Shown piece by piece: positions 1 through 5,021 of a stretch of 5,546 bases of DNA. The position numbers and the translations under genes are program-made. A model generated the notes under the pieces. The model saw nothing but the letters and a program-made list of their open reading frames with translations, searched no databases and had not been told where the DNA came from. The DNA comes from an uncultured Collinsella sp. (lineage in GTDB: Bacteria > Actinomycetota > Coriobacteriia > Coriobacteriales > Coriobacteriaceae). The DNA is taken from contig CAAEEX010000049.1 in NCBI GenBank assembly GCA_900755005.1, positions 1-5,546 on the forward strand, in the 5' to 3' direction. Numbering within the stretch: position 1 is the stretch's first letter; each line of letters starts with the position of its first letter.

Positions 1-558
1 CGTCGTGCCGAGATGCGCCGCCTGGCCATCGACCCGTTTGACTATGACACGCCCATCAGCTTTGCCGACGCCGGCGATACCCGTCAGGATTCCACCCGTG
101 CCGGCGTGCATGCGGTTCCGGCGGGTTTCGAATATGTCGCCATTCACGACGGCGCTCGTCCGCTCATTACTACCGAGGCCATCGACCATGCCATCGACGT
201 GCTCGTGAGCGACCGCGCCCTCGACGGTGTCGTGTGCGGTCAGCCCGCGATCGACACGCTCAAAATCGTCGATGGCGATAATATCGTCGAGACGCCGCCG
301 CGCGAACTCTATTGGGCCGCACAGACGCCGCAGATCTTTAGCGTCGACGCCATGAAGCGCGCCCACACCGCAGCTATCGCCGAGGGCTTTATCGGGACCG
401 ACGATTCTTCGCTGGTTGAGCGCATGGGCGGGCGCGTCCGCTGTGTCCAGAGCCCGCGCGACAACCTTAAGGTGACGGTGCCCGAGGACCTGCGTCCTGT
501 AACCGCGATTCTGCTCGGTCGCATGGCCGAGGGAGAGGACCTTCCCCATGTTCAGTAA
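1..558 (+). CDS. ispD: 2-C-methyl-D-erythritol 4-phosphate cytidylyltransferase, 3' part (5' end outside window)
   Basis: IspD transfers CMP from CTP to 2-C-methyl-D-erythritol 4-phosphate, the third step of the cytosolic MEP isoprenoid pathway. The frame is open from base 1, so the gene is cut by the window edge. The 185 visible codons lack the N-terminal nucleotide-binding loop expected in this family. Visible family motifs, numbered from the window edge, are GDTRQDS (25-31), HDGARP (49-54), QTPQIF (108-113), TDDSSLVE (133-140) and DNLKVT (154-159) followed by PEDL; the last two resemble the conserved C-terminal substrate-site segments. An in-frame ATG at 13 is internal and not the start. 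The stop codon lies inside ispF, an 11-bp overlap that suggests translational coupling. Motif order and the adjacent ispF make the identification firm. Confidence 0.95.
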   Translation, partial: RRAEMRRLAIDPFDYDTPISFADAGDTRQDSTRAGVHAVPAGFEYVAIHDGARPLITTEAIDHAIDVLVSDRALDGVVCGQPAIDTLKIVDGDNIVETPPRELYWAAQTPQIFSVDAMKRAHTAAIAEGFIGTDDSSLVERMGGRVRCVQSPRDNLKVTVPEDLRPVTAILLGRMAEGEDLPHVQ

Positions 559-1042
559 CCTGCGCATTGGCCACGGCTACGACGTCCACCGTTTGGTGGA
601 GGGGCGTCGATGTATCATCGGCGGGGTCGACATTCCCTACGAGCGCGGCCTGCTGGGCCACTCGGATGCCGATGTGCTCGCGCACGCCTTGGCCGACGCC
701 ATTCTGGGCGCCTGCCGCGGGGGAGACATCGGCAAGCTATTTCCCGACACCGATCCCGCCTACGAGGGCGCCGATTCGATGGTGCTGCTCGCTCGCGTGA
801 TGGACTATGCGCGTGAGCTGGGCTTTGAGTTTGTCGATGCCGATTGCACCATTGCCTGCCAGCAACCCAAGATCACCCCGCACCGCGATGCCATGCGCGC
901 CAACCTTGCCCATGCCCTGGGCGTTGACGTCGAAAACGTGGGCGTTGCCGCCACTACGACCGAAAAGCTCGGTTGGGAAGGCCAGGGCGAGGGGATCGGC
1001 GCCTGGGCCGTCTGCCTGCTACAGAAAACCGTTAAGGAGTAA
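548..1042 (+). CDS. ispF: 2-C-methyl-D-erythritol 2,4-cyclodiphosphate synthase
   Basis: IspF cyclises CDP-methylerythritol 2-phosphate to 2-C-methyl-D-erythritol 2,4-cyclodiphosphate with release of CMP, in the MEP pathway. The protein is 164 residues, the usual family length, and functions as a trimer in characterised members. Near the N-terminus, RIGHGYDVH supplies metal ligands D12 and H14. GLLGHSDADVLAHAL supplies H38 and the third metal ligand H46. DIGKLFPDTDP (F65-P70 at its end) and TTTEKLGWEGQGEG (from T136) are the other signatures. The ATG at 548 is chosen because AGAGGA (534-539) lies 8 nt upstream and the conserved region starts at residue 6. The gene overlaps the ispD stop by 11 bp, and cysS follows after 3 nt. 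IspD and IspF act in the same pathway, so coupled expression is sensible. All expected residues are present. Confidence 0.98.
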   Translation: MFSNLRIGHGYDVHRLVEGRRCIIGGVDIPYERGLLGHSDADVLAHALADAILGACRGGDIGKLFPDTDPAYEGADSMVLLARVMDYARELGFEFVDADCTIACQQPKITPHRDAMRANLAHALGVDVENVGVAATTTEKLGWEGQGEGIGAWAVCLLQKTVKE

Positions 1043-1045
1043 CGA

Positions 1046-2512
1046 ATGCGTGTCTACAACAGCGCTACCCATAAAAAGGAAGAGTTCCAGCCGATCGAGT
1101 CCGGCAAGGTCCGCATGTACGTGTGCGGCCCCACGGTCTACGACAACATCCACATCGGCAATGCCCGCACGTTCATCAGCTTCGATGTGATTCGTCGCTG
1201 GCTCATCGCGAGCGGCTACGAGGTCACGTTCGCCCAGAACCTTACCGATGTCGATGACAAGATCATCAAGCGCGCCAACGAGCAGGGCCGTACGGCCGCC
1301 GAGGTCGCGACGGAGTTCTCCGACAAGTTCATCGGTGTCATGCGCGCCGCCAACGTGCTCGATCCCGATGTGCGCCCCCGCGCCACCAAGGAGATCGGCC
1401 CCATGATCGCTATGATCAAGACGCTTATCGAGCAGGGCCACGCTTACGCAGCCGATAACGGCGATGTGTACTTTGCCGTGCGCAGCGATCCCAACTATGG
1501 TCAGGTCTCGGGCCGCAACATCGACGACCTTATGGTTGGCGCGCGCATCGAGGAGAACGAGGACAAGAACGACCCGCTCGACTTTGCCCTGTGGAAGGCC
1601 GCTAAGCCCGGCGAACCCAGCTGGCCGAGCCCCTGGGGCGAAGGCCGTCCCGGTTGGCACACCGAGTGCGCCGCCATGGTGCATCGCTACCTGGGCACCC
1701 CGATCGACATCCACGGCGGCGGCTCCGACCTTGCCTTCCCGCATCACGAGAACGAGTGCGCCCAGGCCACCTGCGCCTGGCACCAGGGCTTCTCCAACAC
1801 CTGGATGCACACGGGCATGCTGCTGGTCGACGGCGAGAAGATGTCCAAGTCGCTCGGAAACTTCTTTACGCTGGCCGAGGTCCTCGAGCAGCACTCCGCT
1901 GCTGCCCTGCGCCTGCTGATGCTGCAGACGAGCTATCGCTCGCCGCTTGACTTCTCCTGGGAGCGCCTGGAGGGTGCCGAGAACTCGCTCACGCGTATCG
2001 CCGGTACGGTCGAGAACCTGCGCTGGGCTGCGAACCATGCGACGGCCGATGCCGATGAGGCAGCATCCGAGGCGTTTGCCGCCAAGGCCGCCGAGACCCG
2101 TGTCACCTTTAAGGAGTGCATGGACGACGACTTTAACACCGCCGGCGCTATGGGTGCCGTCTTTGGCTTTGTGACCGAGTGCAACCAGTACCTGGAGCAG
2201 GCCGGTGACGCTGCCGACAAGGCCGCTGCGCTTGCTGCCGCCGATACGCTGGTTGAGCTGCTCGACACATTTGGCGTTGAGCTTCCCGAGCCCAAGGTCG
2301 AGCTGCCGCTGGGCCTGCTGGGCGTTGCCGCCGGCCTGGTCGCCTACACGGGCGACGACGTGGACGAGGCCGCTGCCAAGATTCTCGAGGCCCGCGCCGA
2401 GGCCCGCGCCGCCAAGAACTGGGATCTGGCCGACGCCATCCGCGACCAGCTCAAGGACCTGGGCCTCACCATCGAGGATACTGCCGCGGGCACTCGTATC
2501 AAGACTCTCTAG
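1046..2512 (+). CDS. cysS: Cysteinyl-tRNA synthetase
   Basis: CysS is a class I aminoacyl-tRNA synthetase that charges tRNA-Cys in the cytosol. At 488 residues it has normal length. MYVCGPTVYDNIHIGN (24-39) holds zinc ligand C27 and the HIGH-type motif in its HIGN form. The remaining zinc ligands match C208 (HTECAAM), H233 and E237 (FPHHENE). The zinc discriminates the cysteine thiol in the known family. KMSKS is at 265-269 and contacts ATP. MDDDFNTAGAM (359-369) begins the helical C-terminal tRNA-binding region, and the tail resembles the usual end of the family (DAIRDQLKDLG). AAGGAG (1034-1039) sits 6 nt before the ATG at 1046 and lies inside the end of ispF. The position after ispDF is the actinobacterial arrangement. 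No anomaly is seen. Confidence 0.98.
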   Translation: MRVYNSATHKKEEFQPIESGKVRMYVCGPTVYDNIHIGNARTFISFDVIRRWLIASGYEVTFAQNLTDVDDKIIKRANEQGRTAAEVATEFSDKFIGVMRAANVLDPDVRPRATKEIGPMIAMIKTLIEQGHAYAADNGDVYFAVRSDPNYGQVSGRNIDDLMVGARIEENEDKNDPLDFALWKAAKPGEPSWPSPWGEGRPGWHTECAAMVHRYLGTPIDIHGGGSDLAFPHHENECAQATCAWHQGFSNTWMHTGMLLVDGEKMSKSLGNFFTLAEVLEQHSAAALRLLMLQTSYRSPLDFSWERLEGAENSLTRIAGTVENLRWAANHATADADEAASEAFAAKAAETRVTFKECMDDDFNTAGAMGAVFGFVTECNQYLEQAGDAADKAAALAAADTLVELLDTFGVELPEPKVELPLGLLGVAAGLVAYTGDDVDEAAAKILEARAEARAAKNWDLADAIRDQLKDLGLTIEDTAAGTRIKTL

Positions 2513-2530
2513 AGGCAAAGCGCTTGAGTA

Positions 2531-2600
2531 GGGACGCCTCGGGACTGGCCTGAAAAATAATGCCGAAGGCGTGATTTCCGGACCTGTCCCAGGGCGTCTC
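2531..2600 (+). other. Long imperfect inverted repeat between cysS and rlmB
   Basis: Arm 2531-2545 pairs with 2586-2600: 12 Watson-Crick pairs, two G-U wobbles and one C/A mismatch over 15 positions, enclosing a 40-nt loop. The loop contains a small GCC-GAA-GGC hairpin. No T-run follows the right arm, so this is not a standard intrinsic terminator. It occupies most of the only sizeable gap in the coding run, 123 nt between the cysS stop and the rlmB start. It could shape transcript processing or rlmB expression, or be a degraded intergenic repeat. The pairing is visible; its function is not. Confidence 0.45.
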
Positions 2601-2635
2601 GTCCATTTCAGTTTCTATATCTCGAGGATTTTCAC

Positions 2636-3559
2636 ATGGCTGATAACCGCAAGCGAGGGGGGTCTCGTTCCAATAACCCCGGCAAGGGTGGCAGCCGTCG
2701 CGACCAGCGTACCGGCCGTCTGCAGCGTGATGGCCGCGACCAGCAGCACAATCGCTCCCAGGCTCAGTCTGCGCGTCCGCAGCGCAACCGCGACAACGTT
2801 CAGGCTCCCAAGGGTGAGTTCATCGAGGGTCATCGTGCTGCCGCCGAGGCGCTACGCACTGGTTTTCCCATCAAGTGCGCGCTCATTGCCGAGGGCGGGG
2901 AGCGCGATGCCGCCTTGTCGCGCCTGGTCGACGACCTCAACGCTGCGGGCGTCCGCATTAAGTATGTGCCGCGCGCGCAGCTCGACGCACTGTCGAGCCA
3001 TGGCGCTCACCAGGGCATTGCGCTCGAGGTTGGCAACTTCCCCTATGCCGATGTCGCCGATATTCTCGACCGCGCGGGTGACGGACCGGCGCTCGTCGTC
3101 GTGCTCGACCATGTGACCGACGATGGCAACTTTGGTGCGATCGTGCGCTCTGCCGAGGTTGTGGGCGCGGCGGGCGTCGTCATTGCCAATAAGCGTGCCG
3201 CCGGCGTGACCGTGGGCAGCTACAAGACTTCAGCCGGCGCCGTCATGCATCTGCCTATCGCGCAGGTGCCCAACATCGCCCGTGCGCTCGACGATCTTAA
3301 GGCCGCTGGCTTTTGGGTGGGCGGTGCCTCCGAGCACGCCGAAGGCAGTTGCTGGGATGCTCCCTTCGAGGGCCGCGTGGCGCTCGTCATGGGCTCCGAG
3401 GGCGACGGCATCTCGCGCCTGGTGCTCGAGAAATGCGACTTTTTGACCAAGCTTCCCCAGCGCGGCATGACCGAGAGCCTCAATGTTGCCCAGGCGACCA
3501 CGGCGCTGTGCTTTGAGTGGCTGCGCCGCAACGCCGGCGAGCTCATGGGGGAGGAGTAG
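2636..3559 (+). CDS. rlmB: TrmH/SpoU-family rRNA 2'-O-methyltransferase, RlmB-like
   Basis: This is a SPOUT-class, SAM-dependent 2'-O-ribose methyltransferase, most likely RlmB, which in E. coli methylates G2251 of 23S rRNA. Residues 1-58 are basic, rich in Arg, Gln and Asn, and low in complexity. The substrate-binding domain starts at EFIEGHRAAAEAL and includes HGAHQGIAL. The SPOUT knot has motif 1 with N165 and R171 (DDGNFGAIVR), motif 2 MGSEGDG (252-258, E255) and motif 3 TESLNVAQA (S281, N283). At 307 residues it is about 60 longer than E. coli RlmB because of the N-terminal tail. The ATG at 2636 has GAGGA (2624-2628) 7 nt upstream. rlmB after cysS matches actinobacterial gene order. Exact rRNA target is inferred; other TrmH-family roles are less likely given the context. 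Confidence 0.9.
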   Translation: MADNRKRGGSRSNNPGKGGSRRDQRTGRLQRDGRDQQHNRSQAQSARPQRNRDNVQAPKGEFIEGHRAAAEALRTGFPIKCALIAEGGERDAALSRLVDDLNAAGVRIKYVPRAQLDALSSHGAHQGIALEVGNFPYADVADILDRAGDGPALVVVLDHVTDDGNFGAIVRSAEVVGAAGVVIANKRAAGVTVGSYKTSAGAVMHLPIAQVPNIARALDDLKAAGFWVGGASEHAEGSCWDAPFEGRVALVMGSEGDGISRLVLEKCDFLTKLPQRGMTESLNVAQATTALCFEWLRRNAGELMGEE

Positions 3560-3562
3560 CGC

Positions 3563-4240
3563 ATGTCCAAAAAGAACCGTGCCAAGTCCAAAGCCAAGCG
3601 CTTTGGTGAGGGCTCGGCCAAGCCGATTGTTTCGGCCGCGACCTACGGCGTGGGCGGCAATGCGTTTGCGCAGGCTATCGCCGACCCAGTCTCGACGGTG
3701 CACTCCAACAAGCCCGAGCTGCTGGTGGTCGACGGTTACAACGTGATCCACTGCACGCCGCGCTACGAAAAGCTCGTGTACGACCATTCCGACGATCCGT
3801 ATTCCAGCGACGTTCACGATATGGCGCGCACGGCGCTCATTAATGACGTAGCTGCGTTTGCCCAGGGCCGCTACGAGGCTGTGATCGTATTTGACGGCGC
3901 GGGCAATATCTCCAGCGAGCGCCCCAACCTGCCGGCCCGCGGTGTGCGCATCGAGTTTTCGCCGACGGGCGTCTCTGCCGATACCGTGGTGCAGAAGCTC
4001 TGCATCGAGGCACGCGAGGAAGGCCGCGCGTGCTCCGTGGTATCGAGTGACGGCACGATCCAGGCTGTCGTCATGGGCAAGGGCGTTACGCGCATCTCGA
4101 GCCGCATGCTGGTGGACGAGATCAAACAGATCGACAACGACGTGCACGAGGCCGAGGAAGCCCCGCAGATCAAGATGACCCTGGGCAGCCGCCTGAGCCC
4201 CGATGCCCTGGCCAAGCTCAAGGCGCTCCGCGGGAGATAG
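3563..4240 (+). CDS. NYN/PIN-fold ribonuclease of the YacP (Rae1) family
   Basis: The best match is the YacP/DUF901 NYN-domain family, whose B. subtilis member Rae1 is a ribosome-associated mRNA endonuclease. The protein has 225 residues. Residues 1-52 form a basic then Ala/Gly-rich extension that B. subtilis YacP lacks. The nuclease core begins at LLVVDGYNVIH with acidic D57, followed by VIVFDG (D111), SADTVVQKL (D140) and VVSSDGT (D163), the spaced aspartates expected for a metal-dependent active site. The C-terminal LSPDALAKLKALRG resembles the end of YacP. A strong GGAGGAG lies 6 nt before the ATG at 3563, inside the end of rlmB, and only 3 nt separate the genes, so the two are probably cotranscribed. 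yacP also follows rlmB in Firmicutes. The family call is strong; the cleavage target in this organism is unknown. Confidence 0.85.
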   Translation: MSKKNRAKSKAKRFGEGSAKPIVSAATYGVGGNAFAQAIADPVSTVHSNKPELLVVDGYNVIHCTPRYEKLVYDHSDDPYSSDVHDMARTALINDVAAFAQGRYEAVIVFDGAGNISSERPNLPARGVRIEFSPTGVSADTVVQKLCIEAREEGRACSVVSSDGTIQAVVMGKGVTRISSRMLVDEIKQIDNDVHEAEEAPQIKMTLGSRLSPDALAKLKALRGR

Positions 4241-4279
4241 GTAGACCTTCTATGGGCGCTGCTTTCTCGATTGACCAAC

Positions 4280-4309
4280 CAACTGGTTTGCAATCAGTGA
4301 GTTGCAGGT
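4280..4309 (+). pseudogene. tRNA-Thr relic (anticodon arm to 5' half of T arm)
   Basis: These 30 bases match 4488-4517 of the tRNA-Thr(TGT) gene at 27 positions, in the same orientation and exactly 208 bp upstream. The three changes fall at 4286, 4291 and 4300. The anticodon stem would still pair with one G-T wobble, and the loop would read TGC instead of TGT. Upstream there is no D arm or acceptor strand, and downstream the T-loop is disrupted, so it cannot form a full tRNA. A decayed tandem duplicate is the simplest reading. Confidence 0.7.
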
Positions 4310-4322
4310 CGGCCTTGCCAAA

Positions 4323-4364
4323 ACGAATAGTTTTTGGTTCTGGCGAACAGATAAAACTATTCGT
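4323..4364. repeat. 12-bp perfect inverted repeat, AT-rich
   Basis: ACGAATAGTTTT (4323-4334) is repeated exactly inverted at 4353-4364. The 18-nt loop contains a further GTTC/GAAC pairing (4337-4340 with 4345-4348). No convincing T-tract follows on either strand; the minus-strand reading has only TTT. A related direct repeat, GTTCTG(G/A)CGAA, occurs at 4338-4347 (approximately) and again from 4363. It lies between the NYN gene and tRNA-Thr, so it may slow or end transcription of the upstream genes or be a protein-binding palindrome. Confidence 0.6.
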
Positions 4365-4402
4365 TCTGACGAAGGGTTTTGAGATGTGGTCGGTCAAAGG
4401 GT

Positions 4403-4432
4403 TTGTTGCGCCTCGTCCGCAATTCCTTTATT
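4403..4432 (+). promoter_or_regulatory. Weak candidate promoter for tRNA-Thr(TGT)
   Basis: TTGTTG (4403-4408) and TTTATT (4427-4432) are 18 nt apart, which would start transcription about 25 nt before the tRNA. Both hexamers are poor matches to the sigma70 consensus, and TATTCT (4429-4434) is an alternative -10. The leader contains the 10-bp palindrome TTCGCGCGAA (4443-4452). Read-through from the upstream genes is an alternative source of the transcript. Confidence 0.25.
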
Positions 4433-4464
4433 CTTAATTGGCTTCGCGCGAAAGCGCCAAGTGT

Positions 4465-4539
4465 GCCAGTGTGGCGCAACGGTAGCGCAACTGATTTGTA
4501 ATCAGTGGGTTGCAGGTTCGATTCCTGTCACTGGCTCCA
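4465..4539 (+). tRNA. tRNA-Thr (anticodon TGT), CCA encoded
   Basis: A complete cloverleaf is visible. The acceptor strand GCCAGTG (4465-4471) pairs with CACTGGC (4529-4535), followed by discriminator T4536 and encoded CCA (4537-4539). The anticodon stem is ACTGA/TCAGT around loop 4495-4501, with TGT at 4497-4499, reading ACA codons. The T arm is GCAGG/CCTGT (one G-T wobble) with loop TTCGATT. It is a single-gene unit ended by the terminator that starts 9 nt after CCA. A partial relic of the same gene lies 208 bp upstream. Confidence 0.97.
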
Positions 4540-4548
4540 TGAGAGTTT

Positions 4549-4589
4549 CGGGCTCTGTTCCTTGTGGGACAGGGCCCGTTTCTTATTTT
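4549..4589 (+). terminator. Rho-independent terminator of tRNA-Thr(TGT)
   Basis: Arm 4549-4561 pairs with 4566-4578 over 13 positions, including two G-U wobbles and no mismatch, around a TTGT loop. It is followed by TTTCTTATTTT (4579-4589). Position and polarity show it ends the tRNA-Thr transcript and insulates the repeat region that follows. Confidence 0.93.
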
Positions 4590-4630
4590 GGTGAGTTATC
4601 GGGCTCGACGTCCGTCTCGTTCCCCAATTT

Positions 4631-4687
4631 GTCTCAATCTGTAACACCAAGACGGTTTAATCGTTTCTAACTGTTACAGATCGAGAC
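4631..4687. repeat. Palindromic unit 1 of the 80-bp array
   Basis: Left arm 4631-4646 and right arm 4672-4687 pair with a single A/C mismatch (A4636, where the other left arms have G). The 25-nt loop (4647-4671) carries an inner AGA/TCT pairing that may extend with CG/CG after a small bulge. Confidence 0.9.
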
Positions 4688-4710
4688 ATTGCCAAGGGAC
4701 GGCCGATAAC

Positions 4711-4767
4711 ATCTCGATCTGTAACACGAAGAGGCCGAAAACCGTTCTAGCTGTTACAGAATGAGAC
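4711..4767. repeat. Palindromic unit 2 of the 80-bp array
   Basis: Left arm 4711-4726 and right arm 4752-4767. The right arm has GAATGAG where the other right arms have GATCGAG, leaving one G-T wobble and one A/A mismatch, plus an unpaired outermost base. The loop (4727-4751) keeps the 25-nt length and the inner AGA/TCT pairing. It is the most diverged hairpin stem of the three. Confidence 0.9.
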
Positions 4768-4790
4768 GTAAGCTGGGGTCTCTGCATAAT

Positions 4791-4847
4791 ATCTCGATCT
4801 GTAACAGGTAGGGGCGGAATGGGCTTCTTGCTGTTACAGATCGAGAC
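4791..4847. repeat. Palindromic unit 3 of the 80-bp array
   Basis: Left arm 4791-4806 and right arm 4832-4847 form a 15-bp perfect stem; only the outermost base is unpaired. Inside the 25-nt loop (4807-4831), AGGGGC can pair with GCTTCT through two wobbles, beyond a 3-by-3 internal loop. It ends 31 nt before the second repeat family begins. Confidence 0.9.
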
Positions 4848-4878
4848 AAAGGGCGAACCGGTCCCAGCCATCCTGGTT

Positions 4879-5021
4879 GAGCGTGGATTTCCGGACATAC
4901 GAGCGTGGAAAATCTCCCGCTTAGTGAATGAGCGTGGATAATCTCCCACTTTGGACTCGATGGCACGCCAAAAGTGGGAGATTATCCACGCTCGATTTCA
5001 AACGGGAGAAAATCCACGCTC
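4879..5021. repeat. Second repeat family: five GAGCGTGG-headed copies in a nested palindrome
   Basis: Copies in plus orientation begin at 4879 (partial, GAGCGTGGATTT), 4901 and 4930. Copies in minus orientation are 4971-4993 and 5000-5021. The common core is GAGCGTGGA-NNN-TCTCCC. The two inner copies are exact inverts over 23 nt. The outer pair (4901-4922 and 5000-5021) match at 18 of 22 positions, with AAA opposite TTT in the variable triplet. The result is a palindrome within a palindrome. Both minus copies are followed by GATTT, suggesting a longer ancestral element. No open frame of note is contained. The arrangement fits an intergenic repeat or MITE remnant of unknown function. Confidence 0.88.
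4930..4993. repeat. Long hairpin core of the second repeat family
   Basis: Bases 4930-4952 pair perfectly with 4971-4993. After a single bulged A (4970), two more G-C pairs follow (4953-4954 with 4968-4969), giving 25 bp around a 13-nt loop. The stem contains TTATCCACG (4982-4990) and its inverted mate CGTGGATAA (4933-4941), each one base from the DnaA-box consensus TTATCCACA. No T-run follows on either strand, so it is not a typical intrinsic terminator. Confidence 0.85.

Larger units (their letters stand above)
4631..4847. repeat. Array of three palindromic units with exact 80-bp period
   Basis: Six copies of a 16-nt repeat (consensus GTCTCGATCTGTAACA or its complement) alternate in orientation. 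They form three hairpin units starting at 4631, 4711 and 4791. Each unit has arms of 16 nt and a loop of exactly 25 nt. Units are separated by 23-nt linkers (4688-4710 and 4768-4790), giving a strict 80-bp period. Arms are nearly invariant, while loops and linkers vary. No reading frame of note is present, and the array lies between a terminator and a promoter. The layout resembles BIME-type alternating REP sequences. It is not CRISPR, because the repeats alternate in orientation and are short. Confidence 0.93.

Noticed and set aside
1019..2518. 499-codon open frame on the minus strand opposite cysS
   Set aside because: It is the antisense shadow of a high-GC gene. cysS has every catalytic and zinc motif, while the antisense product is repetitive Gly/Val/Leu-rich sequence with no recognisable domain.
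2513..2635. T-box or other riboswitch before rlmB
   Set aside because: No T-box signature sequence or terminator/antiterminator pair could be recognised, and the gene downstream is not a synthetase or amino acid gene.
3230..4147. 305-codon minus-strand frame across rlmB and the NYN gene
   Set aside because: It spans two well-supported genes on the other strand and shows no family motifs; its openness follows from codon bias.
4280..4309. attL/attR scar of an integrated element at tRNA-Thr
   Set aside because: The fragment is the 3' half but lies upstream of the intact tRNA, opposite to the usual geometry, and no integrase or phage gene is in the 200-bp gap.
4252..4437. 61-codon plus-strand frame after the NYN gene
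   Set aside because: No good ribosome binding site, no recognisable product, and it runs through the tRNA relic and the 12-bp inverted repeat.
4386..4670. 94-codon plus-strand frame
   Set aside because: It reads straight through tRNA-Thr(TGT) and its terminator, so it is not a plausible gene.
4711..4727. Similarity of repeat arm GATCTGTAA to tRNA-Thr anticodon loop GATTTGTAA
   Set aside because: Only 8 of 9 bases match with no extended alignment, which is expected by chance.
4631..4847. CRISPR array
   Set aside because: Repeats are only 16 nt and alternate in orientation; spacers alternate between 25 and 23 nt. CRISPR repeats are direct and longer, and no cas gene is in the window.
4674..4966. 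Two overlapping minus-strand frames of 70-91 codons
   Set aside because: They are made of translated palindromic repeats, with repeated peptides such as SVTAR, and lack a credible start context.
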